From Niveispirillum sp. SYP-B3756 (GTDB lineage: Bacteria > Pseudomonadota > Alphaproteobacteria > Azospirillales > Azospirillaceae), in the NCBI RefSeq assembly GCF_009495745.1, contig NZ_WIDQ01000015.1:1-64000 (forward strand): DNA of 64,000 bases. The letters are read 5' to 3'. A program made the position numbers and the translations under genes. Numbering within the stretch: position 1 is the stretch's first letter; every line of letters starts with the position of its first letter. Positions 25,222 to 33,342 of this stretch are shown here, in pieces. The notes under the pieces are model-generated. The model was not told the DNA's origin and did not search any database. It saw only the letters and a list, made by a program, of their open reading frames with translations.

Positions 25222-26529
25222 TCAAGGCTTTTCGTCGCGTTTGGTTAGGCGGCGGATGGTGTCCACGGCGGCGCTTGCTGCATGAAGCGTGATGGCGAAG
25301 AAGCGGTTCAGCACCGCAATCTCACCGCTGTAAATCTGCCCCAAGGCGGGCCGCAGCGACACCACCGTACCGGCCGCCAGCCCGTGAAAGCGCTTGGCGG
25401 CGTCCAGCCAGAGCGGGCTGGCCAGCCAGGACAGCGCAATCACCGTCACGGCCAACTGATAGCCCTGCGGATCAATGGCAGCGATGGACAGGCCGGCGGC
25501 GGCCAGCACGAAGCTGAATTCCCCCAGCGATCCCATGATCACCCCGGCGGGGAAGGCTCGCTCCCAGGGTTCGCCCAAGAAATGCAGGGTGCCGACATTG
25601 ATGGCTGTCTTCACCAGCGTCACCACGAACAGCAGCAGCAGCACTTCCCCCAGATGGTCCCAGACATAGCGCAGGTCGATCAGCAGTCCGATGGACAGGA
25701 AGAACACCACCACCAGCACCGACTGAATCGGGTGGGTGGCGCGCAGGGCCAGGGTGCGCCCGTCGGAATTGCCCAGGGCAAAGCCGGCCATGAAGGCCCC
25801 GAACGCGGTGGACAGGCCCAGCAGGCCGGTCAGCGCCGCCATGGTGAAGCAGAGCGCCAGGGCTGCCAGTGGCACCACATCATGGTTGCGGCGGAACCAG
25901 GCGCCATAGGGCACGATCAGCCGTTCCCGCCGCGACAGGAACCAGACCAACCCACCCAGGGCCGCCACGGCGGCCCCCAGTTTCAGGAAGATGGCGATAT
26001 CCAGCCCGGCCCCGCTGCCCATGCCATTGGTGATCAGCAGCAGCGGCACGAAGGCCAGATCCTGGGCGATCAGCACACCCACGGTGACGCGGCCCGTCTC
26101 CGTTTTCAGCTCGCCAATATCGTCCAGCATCTTGATGGCGACCGCCGTGCCGGACAGGGCGACGATGAAGCCGAAGACGATGGACCGTTCCATCGGCCAG
26201 CCCAGGATCAACCCGGCGAGCGCCGTGACGGCCAGCGACAGGCCCACCTGACCCGCCACGGCCAGCAAAGCCACCCGCCAGACGGCCTGGAACGCCTTGA
26301 CCGACAATTCCATGCCGACCAGGAACAGCAGCATCAGCACGCCCAGTTCTGCCAGGGTACGGATACTGTCCGACTGGCTGACCAGCCCGAACCCGCCCGG
26401 CCCCAGCACGATGCCGGCCACGATATAACCGACGATGGAGGGCTGTTTCAGCCGAGACAGCACCAGCCCGCACAACAGGGCCACAGAGGTGACGATGGCG
26501 ATGCCGGTGATATCGACGTGATGTTCCAA
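25222..26529 (-). CDS. CPA2-family cation/proton antiporter
   Basis: Inner-membrane monovalent cation/proton antiporter of the Kef/CPA2 class, 435 residues, with 12 or so hydrophobic spans. Motifs include SIVGYIVAGIVLGPGGFG near residue 30, the ALSGTAVAIKMLDD and AQDLAFVPLL segments that hold the transport Asp, and STAFGAFMAGFALG. Unlike KefB/KefC it has no C-terminal RCK/TrkA-N domain; the tail after the last span is about 45 residues. Ion specificity (K+ or Na+) is open. It lies downstream of lptB behind a large inverted repeat and is probably transcribed separately. Confidence 0.88.
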   Translation of the reverse strand: MEHHVDITGIAIVTSVALLCGLVLSRLKQPSIVGYIVAGIVLGPGGFGLVSQSDSIRTLAELGVLMLLFLVGMELSVKAFQAVWRVALLAVAGQVGLSLAVTALAGLILGWPMERSIVFGFIVALSGTAVAIKMLDDIGELKTETGRVTVGVLIAQDLAFVPLLLITNGMGSGAGLDIAIFLKLGAAVAALGGLVWFLSRRERLIVPYGAWFRRNHDVVPLAALALCFTMAALTGLLGLSTAFGAFMAGFALGNSDGRTLALRATHPIQSVLVVVFFLSIGLLIDLRYVWDHLGEVLLLLFVVTLVKTAINVGTLHFLGEPWERAFPAGVIMGSLGEFSFVLAAAGLSIAAIDPQGYQLAVTVIALSWLASPLWLDAAKRFHGLAAGTVVSLRPALGQIYSGEIAVLNRFFAITLHAASAAVDTIRRLTKRDEKP

Positions 26530-26620
26530 GCGCGCGGTCCGGGCTGGGGGAGGGGGGCCTCTACCGCAATACCGGCGAAGGCGCGGACTGGTTGGCTAAG
26601 CCAACGAATGAGCATCTTGT

Positions 26621-26709
26621 TGCCTCCCCCGCGAAAGCGGGGGTCCAGGGGCCAAGGCACCGACGCATTATCCCTGTGGCCCTGGACCCCCGCTTTCGCG
26701 GGGGAGGCA
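26621..26709. repeat. Long REP-like inverted repeat
   Basis: Arms at 26621-26654 and 26677-26709 are complementary over about 33 bp with one extra G in the left arm; the core is CCCCCGCGAAAGCGGGGG, itself a dyad, followed by TCCAGGG. Each arm can fold alone or with the other. The surrounding 258-bp gap holds no gene. The make-up is that of a dispersed intergenic palindrome pair (REP/BIME-like). Confidence 0.75.
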
Positions 26710-26787
26710 CGTTTGGACAGGGGGGGCAGCTTAATGTCTGATATCAATCGGCTTCATGAAGGCGGCAGGCTGCAAATACCCCCCCCC

Positions 26788-27588
26788 TCACAAACTGAAC
26801 CGTTCACCCAGATAAACCCGGCGCACATCCTTGTGGGCGACGATCTCTGACGGCTTGCCTTCCATCAGCACCACGCCATCATGCAGGATATAGGCGCGGT
26901 CGACGATATCCAGCGTTTCGCGCACATTATGGTCGGTGATCAGCACGCCGATGCCGCGTTCGCGCAGGTGGCTGACCAGTTCGCGGATATCATTCACGGC
27001 AATCGGGTCCACGCCGGCAAACGGCTCGTCCAGCAGGATGAAATGCGGGTTGCTGGCCAGGGCGCGGGCGATTTCGGCGCGGCGACGTTCGCCACCCGAC
27101 AGGGCCAGCGCCGGGGTGCGGCGCAGATGGGTGATGGAGAATTCGGCCAGCAGCTCATCCAGCCGCTGTTCGCGCGCATCGCGGTCGGGCTCCACCACCT
27201 CCAGCACGGCGCGGATATTGGCTTCCACCGACAGGCCACGGAAAATGCTGGCTTCCTGCGGCAGATAGCCGATGCCCATGCGGGCGCGGCGATACATGGG
27301 CAGGTCGGTCATGCCCAACCCATCCAGGGTGATGCTGCCGTAATCGGGCAGGATCAGACCGGTGATGATGTAAAAGCAGGTGGTCTTGCCGGCACCGTTG
27401 GGCCCCAGCAGGCCCACGGCCTCCCCGCGCTGCACCGACAGGCTGATATCGCGCAGCACCGGCCGGCCCTTGTAGGACTTGCCGATATTGCTGGCCACCA
27501 GACCGGCATTATCCGCCACCAGATGCGGGCCCTTGGGGGCGTCCCCATTGGGCGTGGTCGTCTGGGTCTGCTTGCTCGCACGGCTCAT
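26788..27588 (-). CDS. lptB: LPS export ABC transporter ATP-binding protein
   Basis: Cytoplasmic ATPase that powers extraction of lipopolysaccharide from the inner membrane with LptFG. The 266-residue protein has Walker [10 protein letters not shown], the LptB-type [16 protein letters not shown]-loop area, signature LSGGERRR, Walker [14 protein letters not shown] and the ITDHN switch His. An N-terminal extension of about 28 residues rich in Thr/Asn/Pro precedes the fold. It overlaps the lptA stop by four bases (ATGA type), so it is translationally coupled. The rpoN gene that commonly follows lptB in this class is not here. Confidence 0.95.
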   Translation of the reverse strand: MSRASKQTQTTTPNGDAPKGPHLVADNAGLVASNIGKSYKGRPVLRDISLSVQRGEAVGLLGPNGAGKTTCFYIITGLILPDYGSITLDGLGMTDLPMYRRARMGIGYLPQEASIFRGLSVEANIRAVLEVVEPDRDAREQRLDELLAEFSITHLRRTPALALSGGERRRAEIARALASNPHFILLDEPFAGVDPIAVNDIRELVSHLRERGIGVLITDHNVRETLDIVDRAYILHDGVVLMEGKPSEIVAHKDVRRVYLGERFSL

Positions 27589-28535
27589 GGCTTCTTGCTC
27601 CCTTGGCCGGGTTGCGTCTGCTGCCCGCCTGGCGGCGGGGTGGCGGGTTGCTGCGGTTGACCGCCCCGGCCCTGGCTGTCCGGAATGAAAAGACCCCGGA
27701 CGCGGCCATCGCCGGTCGGCTGCTGCGTACTGCCTTGTACGGGTGCCGCGCCCGGAACCTGCGACAACATCCGGCTGACGCCGGATTTCAGGTCCACCTG
27801 GGCGGCCGGGCCGTTCAACTGGTTCTGGCCGCGTGTGACCTTCACATTGCCGGTCAGCAGCGCCATTTCCGTATCCAGGTCATAGGTGCCCTTGTCGCCG
27901 CGCGCCACCTCCTGCGGGGTGGTGATGACGACATTGCCGGTGGCATCCACCCGGCTCAGGCTCTGTTTGTCCTGCTTGTCCGTGGTCAGCAGCCCGACCA
28001 GACGGTCGGCGCGGACCCGGTTATTCTCCCGGATGGCCACGGCATTGCCGCGCGCCACCGTCAGATTCTCTGACCGCCAATATTCCAGGGAATCGGTGGC
28101 GGTGACGGTATCCTGCTCGGTGACCAGCCGCAGCCCTTCGCCCGTCAGCACGGCGACGGACCGGTCCAGATCATAGATGCCGCGCGTGCCATAGGCGCTC
28201 TGGCTCTGCCCATGCAGTTCCACATTTCCTTCGGCAAGCAGGCGGTAAATCTCGTTCGTGCCCTGGGCATTCTTGCGGAAATAGGCGGCCAGGGTCTGGG
28301 CCTTCAAGGTCATGTCGCCCTGGGTGGCGGTGGCACCGCCGCGCGCGATGGCGACATTTTCCTTCTCATGGAATTCAAACCCGCCGGGGGCCACCACATC
28401 GATCGGCTTTTCCCCACCCATTTCCAGCGATGGGCTCTGTGCCGGCACGGGACGGCCGATCACCAGGGCCAGACCGATGGCGGTAATGGCAAGCGGGCGG
28501 CGCCAGCGGCGGAAAGGGTCGTTCATCATGCTCAT
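27585..28535 (-). CDS. lptA: Periplasmic LPS bridge protein LptA (OstA-like)
   Basis: Periplasmic protein of the Lpt bridge that carries LPS between membranes. In 316 residues there is an N-terminal signal/anchor ([20 protein letters not shown]), an OstA/LptA beta-jellyroll part with repeated short strands ([60 protein letters not shown]), and a Pro/Gln/Gly-rich tail of about 50 residues. The protein is longer than E. coli LptA (185) because of an extended jellyroll and tail, as usual in alphaproteobacteria. It overlaps lptC by four bases. Confidence 0.9.
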   Translation of the reverse strand: MSMMNDPFRRWRRPLAITAIGLALVIGRPVPAQSPSLEMGGEKPIDVVAPGGFEFHEKENVAIARGGATATQGDMTLKAQTLAAYFRKNAQGTNEIYRLLAEGNVELHGQSQSAYGTRGIYDLDRSVAVLTGEGLRLVTEQDTVTATDSLEYWRSENLTVARGNAVAIRENNRVRADRLVGLLTTDKQDKQSLSRVDATGNVVITTPQEVARGDKGTYDLDTEMALLTGNVKVTRGQNQLNGPAAQVDLKSGVSRMLSQVPGAAPVQGSTQQPTGDGRVRGLFIPDSQGRGGQPQQPATPPPGGQQTQPGQGSKKP

Positions 28536-29221
28536 GGCGCCGTTCCTTCCGGCTTGTTCTTGTCACCACCCGCCGCCATGGCACGCAGGCGCGCGGCCCC
28601 GGTGAAGACCAGCACATCACCATCCTGCAGCACGCGGAAGCCGCCGGCCTCCACCATGCCCAGCGGGCCTTGGCCTTCCACCGGCTTGTTGCCCCAGGCG
28701 AGCCCCTTGTCCACATCCAGGGCCGCCTCGCTGGTACGGAATTCGTACCCGGCACCATGGAAGATGGAGACCTTGCCCTGCAGGGTCAGCACATTCTTGT
28801 CCTGATCATAATGGCCGCTGTCGGCGGCCAGGGACAGCCAGTCGCCACCCTTCAGGGTGATGTCGGCTTCCGGTGCGCTGAGGTCGACCTCCGAACCGGT
28901 ATCGCCCAACTGCGTCACTCGGTCGGCGCGGATTTCGAAGGGGCGGTCGGTGGTGTCCGTGCCCAGATAGCGGGCCTTGGTCATTTCCAGATCACCCTGA
29001 TCCGGACCTGCCTTGCTGCCATCACCCGAACCGCCGAACAGCGGCCAGATCACGATCAGCAGCAATACCAGCCCCGCCACCACCGGCAACGCCACCCGGG
29101 CGGTACGCACCACGCGGGTATGGGCGAAGGGATCGCGCGTGCCATTGCCGCCCCGGCCGGGGCCCGGCTGGGCTTCGCGCGGCCGGATCGCGCCGGCTTG
29201 GCTGGGGGGAGGGGTGGCCAT
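28532..29221 (-). CDS. lptC: LPS export protein LptC
   Basis: Bitopic inner-membrane protein that passes LPS from LptBFG to LptA. From the start at 29221 it has 229 residues: a Pro/Gly/Arg-rich cytoplasmic segment of about 40 residues, one membrane span (VALPVVAGLVLLLIVIWPLF, about 43-62), and a periplasmic LptC-type beta domain (PFEIRADRVTQ, EADITLKGGDWLSL, LQGKVSIFHGAGYEF). The upstream ribosome site is weak; an earlier in-frame start 16 codons upstream is possible. Gene order rnd-lptC-lptA-lptB is the usual alphaproteobacterial one. Confidence 0.88.
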   Translation of the reverse strand: MATPPPSQAGAIRPREAQPGPGRGGNGTRDPFAHTRVVRTARVALPVVAGLVLLLIVIWPLFGGSGDGSKAGPDQGDLEMTKARYLGTDTTDRPFEIRADRVTQLGDTGSEVDLSAPEADITLKGGDWLSLAADSGHYDQDKNVLTLQGKVSIFHGAGYEFRTSEAALDVDKGLAWGNKPVEGQGPLGMVEAGGFRVLQDGDVLVFTGAARLRAMAAGGDKNKPEGTAP

Positions 29222-29389
29222 GGGTGTCAGGAATACTCGATATTGATGAAAGAACGACGGGCACAGCAAAACGGATCGGGCGTCGTCTCAGGAATAAACC
29301 GACACCCGATCCAGGTCTTGCCCGTTCTTGACGGCAATTCTGTGACGGGACGCACAGGTCAGACCTGCCATCCCATCTGTTGGGCAAAA

Positions 29390-30001
29390 TCAATGGGCGA
29401 AAATATCCGGCTCGTCCCAGCCCAGCAGATCCAGCTGGCCACGGGCGGGCAGGAAATCAAAGCAGGCCTGCGCCAACTCGCGCCGGCCTTCGCGTGCCAG
29501 CAGCGCATCCAGTTTTTCCTTGATGGCGTGCAGGTACAGTACGTCGGAGGCCGCGTATTTCAACTGCTCCTCGTTCAGTTCATCCGCACCCCAGTCGCTG
29601 GATTGCTGTTGCTTGGACAGGTCCACCCCGGTCAGTTCCTTGCACAGATCCTTCAGCCCATGCCGGTCGGTGGAGGTGCGGACCAGCTTGGAGACGATCT
29701 TGGTGCAATAGATCGGCTGGCAGACAATGCCCAGCCCATGGCGCAGCACCGCCACATCGAAACGGGCAAAATGGAACAGCTTCAGCGTGTTGGTATCCGA
29801 CAGCAGCCGGGCCAGATTGGGGGCGCTTTTCTGGCCCCGGCGGATCTGCACCAGATGGGCATTGCCGTCGCCGCCCGACAATTGCACCAGGCAGAGCCGG
29901 TCGCGGATCGGGTTCAGGCCCATGGTTTCAGTATCGACGGCCACCACCGGGCCCAGATCCAGACCGGCGGGCAAATCACCATCATAAAGATCGATCGACA
30001 T
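29390..30001 (-). CDS. rnd: RNase D-like 3'-5' exoribonuclease (single domain)
   Basis: DEDDy exonuclease acting on RNA 3' ends, such as tRNA precursors. The 203-residue product has only the exonuclease domain: VAVDTETMGL (Asp, Glu), FHFARFDVAVL (Asp), and KYAASDVLYL (Tyr, Asp). The HRDC domains of E. coli RNase D are missing, as in the short alphaproteobacterial type. Met at 30001 starts the typical IDLYDGDLP; an AAGGG lies before it. Three tRNA-Leu genes lie just upstream on the same strand, an apt but possibly chance neighbour. Confidence 0.9.
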   Translation of the reverse strand: MSIDLYDGDLPAGLDLGPVVAVDTETMGLNPIRDRLCLVQLSGGDGNAHLVQIRRGQKSAPNLARLLSDTNTLKLFHFARFDVAVLRHGLGIVCQPIYCTKIVSKLVRTSTDRHGLKDLCKELTGVDLSKQQQSSDWGADELNEEQLKYAASDVLYLHAIKEKLDALLAREGRRELAQACFDFLPARGQLDLLGWDEPDIFAH

Positions 30002-30138
30002 CGGACCCTTGTTCCTGAGCCATGAATTGAATGCGGAAATGCGGATCATTTATCCGCTGTGCCGTGCCCCGCCACAAGGGCCGATGCCGCAAGGGTCGGA
30101 TGAGCAACAGGCGGGCGTGAAAGCCAGGCCCGGAAACG

Positions 30139-30171
30139 CAACAGGCCGCCGGAAGAACCGGCGGCCTGTTG
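30139..30171 (-). terminator. Hairpin after tRNA-Leu copy 1
   Basis: CAACAGGCCGCCGG (30139-30152) pairs with CCGGCGGCCTGTTG (30158-30171) over a 5-nt loop, just beyond the tRNA 3' end. No long T-run follows. Confidence 0.65.
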
Positions 30172-30186
30172 AGCGTTACATGCGGA

Positions 30187-30271
30187 TGGTGCCCAGAAGA
30201 AGACTCGAACTTCCACACCTTGCGGTACAGGTACCTGAAACCTGCGCGTCTACCAATTCCGCCATCTGGGC
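30187..30271 (-). tRNA. tRNA-Leu (anticodon CAG), copy 1
   Basis: 85 nt with the CCA end encoded (30189-30187). Acceptor arms GCCCAGA and TCTGGGC pair; the D arm has the long leucine type; the anticodon stem CAGGT/ACCTG encloses a loop with CAG at 30237-30235; a variable arm (TACCGCAAGGTGT region) is of class II; the T arm holds GTTCGAG. It reads CUG, by far the commonest Leu codon in the genes of this window. Confidence 0.97.
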
Positions 30272-30415
30272 GTTTCCCGCTGCGTCGTCTGCCGGATGAG
30301 CCGGCCGCCGTCGCGTCGTGGAGGGGGCTTTTAATGGTCAACGCTGTGGGCGTCAACAGCTATTTTCAGGGGGTGATGTTTTTTCCCGGAAGGCGTCGGG
30401 CAGGGCCCGGAAACG

Positions 30416-30448
30416 CAACAGGCCGCCGGAAGAACCGGCGGCCTGTTG
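30416..30448 (-). terminator. Hairpin after tRNA-Leu copy 2
   Basis: Same 14-bp stem as after copy 1, at 30416-30429 and 30435-30448. Confidence 0.65.
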
Positions 30449-30463
30449 AGCGTTACATGCGGA

Positions 30464-30548
30464 TGGTGCCCAGAAGAAGACTCGAACTTCCACACCTTGC
30501 GGTACAGGTACCTGAAACCTGCGCGTCTACCAATTCCGCCATCTGGGC
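30464..30548 (-). tRNA. tRNA-Leu (anticodon CAG), copy 2
   Basis: Identical in sequence to copy 1 over all 85 nt including CCA; anticodon CAG at 30514-30512. Separated from copy 1 by 192 bp that contain the copy 2 hairpin. Confidence 0.97.
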
Positions 30549-30691
30549 GTTTCCCGCTGCGCCGCCTGCCGGATGAACCGGCCGCCGTCGCGTCGTGGAG
30601 GGGGCTTTTAATGGTCGGCGCCGTGGGCGTCAACAACTATTTTCAGGGGGTGATGATTTTTCCCGATGGCGTCGGGCAGGGCCCGGAAACG

Positions 30692-30724
30692 CAACAGGCC
30701 GCCGGAAGAACCGGCGGCCTGTTG
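30692..30724 (-). terminator. Hairpin after tRNA-Leu copy 3
   Basis: Same 14-bp stem, at 30692-30705 and 30711-30724. Confidence 0.65.
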
Positions 30725-30739
30725 AGCGTTACCTGCGGA

Positions 30740-30824
30740 TGGTGCCCAGAAGAAGACTCGAACTTCCACACCTTGCGGTACAGGTACCTGAAACCTGCGC
30801 GTCTACCAATTCCGCCATCTGGGC
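30740..30824 (-). tRNA. tRNA-Leu (anticodon CAG), copy 3
   Basis: Third identical 85-nt gene, anticodon CAG at 30790-30788; the first to be met by leftward transcription. The spacer upstream differs from those of copies 1 and 2, so this is the outer boundary of the duplication. Confidence 0.97.
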
Positions 30825-31101
30825 GTTTTCCGCTGCGCCGTCTGCCGTTTATCGCGGCCGCCGTCGCATCGTGGAGGGGGCTTTTAGAGAGGTCGCTGCC
30901 CCCTGTCAACAGGCATTTTCATTTTTTATCGCCGGCCTTTGCGTGCAGTGCGGCAGGGCGCTGCTGCGGCTACGCTTTCACACTCGACTGCCCTTGCGCT
31001 ATAACCAGCAGGTGAGCGCGCGGGGTATCCCAATAGATCCCCGTCGTACCCCCCTTATTTGGCCTTCTTGGCCGCGTTTCCTAAATGTTGGAGAATGTGT
31101 G

Positions 31102-32070
31102 ATGGGCAATCGGTACAGCAACGCCGTGGTGTTTGGTGGCTCGGGCTTCATCGGCCGCTACATCGTCCGCCGCCTTGCCAAGACCGGCGCCCGTGTGGTG
31201 GTGCCGTCGCGCCATCCGGGGCAGGCGGCATATCTGCGTTCCGCAGGTGATGTCGGTCAGGTGCTGCCGATCGCCATCGACATCAATGATGACCAGTCGG
31301 TGGCCACGGCGGTGGCCGGTGCCGATCTGGTGGTGAACCTGATCGGCATTCTGGCCCCCAGCGGCCGCAACAGCTTTGATGCCGTGCAGCATCAGGCCGC
31401 CGCCCGCATTGCCCGCGCTGCCAAGGCCGCCGGGGCCAAGCGCTTCGTCCAGGTCTCCGCCCTGGGGGCCGATGCCGGCTCCAACTCCAGCTATGCCCGC
31501 AGCAAGGCCGAAGGGGAAAAGGCCGTGCTGGCCGCCTTCCCGGAGGCCACCATTCTGCGCCCGTCGGTGGTGTTCGGGCCGGATGACCAGTTCTTCAACC
31601 GCTTCGCCGCCATGGGCGCCGGCCTGCCCTGCCTGCCGCTGATTGGTGGTGGCCGCACCCTGATGCAGCCGGTCTATGTCGGTGATGTGGCCGACGCCGT
31701 GCTGGCGGCGGTGGAAGGGGAGGGGGCCCAGGGCCGCACCTATGAACTGGCTGGCCCCCGCCGCTACAGCTTCAAGGAACTGATGCAGTTCACGGTCAAC
31801 CAGATCGGCCGTCCGGGCAAGTGCATGATCTCGCTGGGCTTCGGCCTATCCAGCCTGCTGGGCAGCTTCCTGCAGCTTCTGCCGGGCAAGCCGCTGACGG
31901 CCGATCAGGTGGAACTGCTGAAGGTGGATAATGTGGCCGGCGGCACGCTGCCCGGTCTGGCCGATCTGGGGATTGAGGCCAAGGCGATTGAGGTGATTGT
32001 GCCGACATATCTGGACAAGTTCCGCATCGGCGGCCGTTTCTCTCAGCCCAGCGATAAAGCCGCATCCTGA
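31102..32070 (+). CDS. NDUFA9-like NAD(P)-binding protein (complex I-associated type)
   Basis: A 322-residue extended short-chain-dehydrogenase-fold protein. The Rossmann motif is VFGGSGFIGRYIVRRLAKTG at the N-terminus; a YARSKAEGE segment holds the Tyr-x3-Lys pair; ILRPSVVFGPDDQFFNRFA and LPLIGGGRTLMQPVYVGDVADAV are typical of the atypical SDR group that includes mitochondrial NDUFA9. In alphaproteobacteria such proteins are thought to relate to NADH dehydrogenase or quinone biology. No nuo genes are near. The ATG at 31102 follows GTTGGAGAATG; the open frame upstream runs through the tRNA repeats and is not real. Confidence 0.88.
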   Translation: MGNRYSNAVVFGGSGFIGRYIVRRLAKTGARVVVPSRHPGQAAYLRSAGDVGQVLPIAIDINDDQSVATAVAGADLVVNLIGILAPSGRNSFDAVQHQAAARIARAAKAAGAKRFVQVSALGADAGSNSSYARSKAEGEKAVLAAFPEATILRPSVVFGPDDQFFNRFAAMGAGLPCLPLIGGGRTLMQPVYVGDVADAVLAAVEGEGAQGRTYELAGPRRYSFKELMQFTVNQIGRPGKCMISLGFGLSSLLGSFLQLLPGKPLTADQVELLKVDNVAGGTLPGLADLGIEAKAIEVIVPTYLDKFRIGGRFSQPSDKAAS

Positions 32071-32071
32071 T

Positions 32072-32105
32072 GATCAGGGCCGGGGGGTGACTTCCGGCCC
32101 TGATC
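32072..32105 (+). terminator. Hairpin after the NDUFA9-like gene
   Basis: GATCAGGGCCGG (32072-32083) pairs with CCGGCCCTGATC (32094-32105), starting two bases after the stop. Confidence 0.6.
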
Positions 32106-32188
32106 GTGTCGATTACCCATTGATCGGCGCGGGTACCCTCCCAATATATTGACACGTATGTCCAACATCCCGTGTCGAGGACACTTCA

Positions 32189-32908
32189 ATGGTAAACGGA
32201 CCCTATAATCCGTATGCGTCCACTGGGCGCGCGATGGACCAGGCGCAGTTTGATGCTGGTCTGCGCACGCACATGCTGCGCGTCTATAACTACATGTGCT
32301 TGGCGTTGGCGATCACGGGTGTGACCGCTTTTGTGGGCTCCCAGATTCCAGCCCTGGTACAGTTGATCTATGGCACGCCGCTGAAATGGGTGGTGATGCT
32401 GGCCCCGCTGGGCTTCATCTTCTTCGGCTTCCGGCCGGATCGGATGTCGGCTTCAGCCCTGCGTACCTCGCTCATGGTCTTCAGCGTGCTGATGGGCCTG
32501 TCGATGATGAGCGTCTTCCTGGTCTTTACCGGGCAGAGCATCGCGCGGGTCTTCTTTATCACGGCTGCCATGTTCGCCGGCACCAGCCTGTGGGGTTACA
32601 CCACCAAGGCTGACCTGTCGAAGATGGGCAGCTTCATGATGATGGGCCTGATCGGTATCGTCATTGCCGGTCTGGTGAATATCTTCGTCGGTTCCTCGGC
32701 GTTGCAGTTCGCCATCTCCATCATCGGTGTCATCGTCTTCACTGGCCTGACCGCCTGGGATACCCAGGCCATCAAGGAAGGCTATGCCTCCTCCTATGGT
32801 GATGAGGCCAATAGCCGGATGGCGGTGATGGGTGCGCTGTCGCTCTATCTTAACTTCATCAACCTGTTTCAGATGCTGCTGTCCCTGATGGGTCAGCGCA
32901 ACGACTAA
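32189..32908 (+). CDS. Bax inhibitor-1/YccA family membrane protein
   Basis: A 239-residue integral membrane protein with seven hydrophobic spans, of the BI-1/YccA family. A cytoplasmic N-terminus of about 30 residues (including DQAQFDAGLRTHMLRVYNYM) precedes the spans; family marks are LGFIFF, the FVGSSALQFAISIIGV stretch, and GLTAWDTQAIKEGY, with the Asp that in BsYetJ-type proteins belongs to the pH-sensing pair. In E. coli YccA modulates FtsH proteolysis; in other bacteria calcium leak is reported. GAGGACAC precedes the ATG. Confidence 0.93.
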   Translation: MVNGPYNPYASTGRAMDQAQFDAGLRTHMLRVYNYMCLALAITGVTAFVGSQIPALVQLIYGTPLKWVVMLAPLGFIFFGFRPDRMSASALRTSLMVFSVLMGLSMMSVFLVFTGQSIARVFFITAAMFAGTSLWGYTTKADLSKMGSFMMMGLIGIVIAGLVNIFVGSSALQFAISIIGVIVFTGLTAWDTQAIKEGYASSYGDEANSRMAVMGALSLYLNFINLFQMLLSLMGQRND

Positions 32909-32951
32909 GGGTTCTGAGGCCGTTACGGCCTCTGCTGATGAAGTGTTCGAG

Positions 32952-32990
32952 CCGCCCGGAACAGAAACCTGTTCCGGGCGGTTTCGTTTT
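32952..32990 (+). terminator. Intrinsic terminator after the BI-1 gene
   Basis: CCGCCCGGAACAG (32952-32964) pairs perfectly with CTGTTCCGGGCGG (32969-32981) and is followed by TTTCGTTTT. Confidence 0.85.
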
Positions 32991-33017
32991 GGGCACCTAT
33001 TTTGGACAGGAGCGAGC

Positions 33018-33332
33018 GTGCCGCAGAATACCGAACAGGACCGGCTGGACCGCTGCTTTTCAAGGGTCGAGCGGGGTTTGCCGGGCTGGGTCGCCCGTCC
33101 CTTGGCGTGGCTGCGCCGTCCGGGCGGGCGCTGGCGTCGCATCCCCATGGCGCTGCTGTTGATTGCCGGCGGCTGCCTGTGGTTTCTGCCGGTGCTGGGG
33201 CTGTGGATGCTGCCGCTGGGGATTGCCCTGCTGGCATTTGAAATCCCGCCCTTGCAAAGGCCCGTTTGCCGCCTGATCATCTGGGGGGAGCGGAAATGGC
33301 GGCGCTGCCAGCGCCGGCGGGCGCAGGACTGA
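33018..33332 (+). CDS. Small two-span membrane protein of unknown function
   Basis: From a GTG at 33018, which has AGGAGC upstream, a 104-residue Arg/Trp-rich protein. It starts with an amphipathic charged stretch, then two hydrophobic segments (IPMALLLIAGGCLWFLPVLGLWMLPLGIALLAF) joined by a short Pro turn, then a basic tail (WGERKWRRCQRRR). The arrangement resembles the small PGPGW-type membrane proteins but the motif is not exact. It lies between a terminator and a convergent gene, so it is probably its own unit. Confidence 0.65.
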   Translation: MPQNTEQDRLDRCFSRVERGLPGWVARPLAWLRRPGGRWRRIPMALLLIAGGCLWFLPVLGLWMLPLGIALLAFEIPPLQRPVCRLIIWGERKWRRCQRRRAQD

Positions 33333-33342
33333 CCGGGATGGG

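Larger units (their letters stand above)
30126..30900. repeat. 277-bp tandem repeat unit carrying tRNA-Leu, nearly three copies
   Basis: The segment beginning at about 30126 recurs at 30403 and 30679. Each unit holds a terminator-like hairpin, a tRNA-Leu gene and a spacer of similar sequence (with GGGGGCTTTTA before the next unit). The first two units are near identical through the spacer; the third diverges after 30890. This is a tandem duplication of a single tRNA transcription unit. Confidence 0.85.

Noticed and set aside
25282-26850. Long plus-strand frame opposite the antiporter gene
   Set aside because: His/Gln-rich low-complexity shadow of a membrane protein gene; the minus strand has clear transporter motifs.
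30126-30900. Regular repeats at 30.1-30.9 kb as a CRISPR array
   Set aside because: The repeat is 277 bp with a tRNA inside; no short repeat-spacer structure and no cas genes.
30169-31015. Overlapping open frames across the tRNA-Leu repeats that would encode RRLELPHLAVQVPETCAS-like proteins
   Set aside because: They are translations of the antisense of tRNA-Leu genes and repeat spacers; a well-known annotation artefact.
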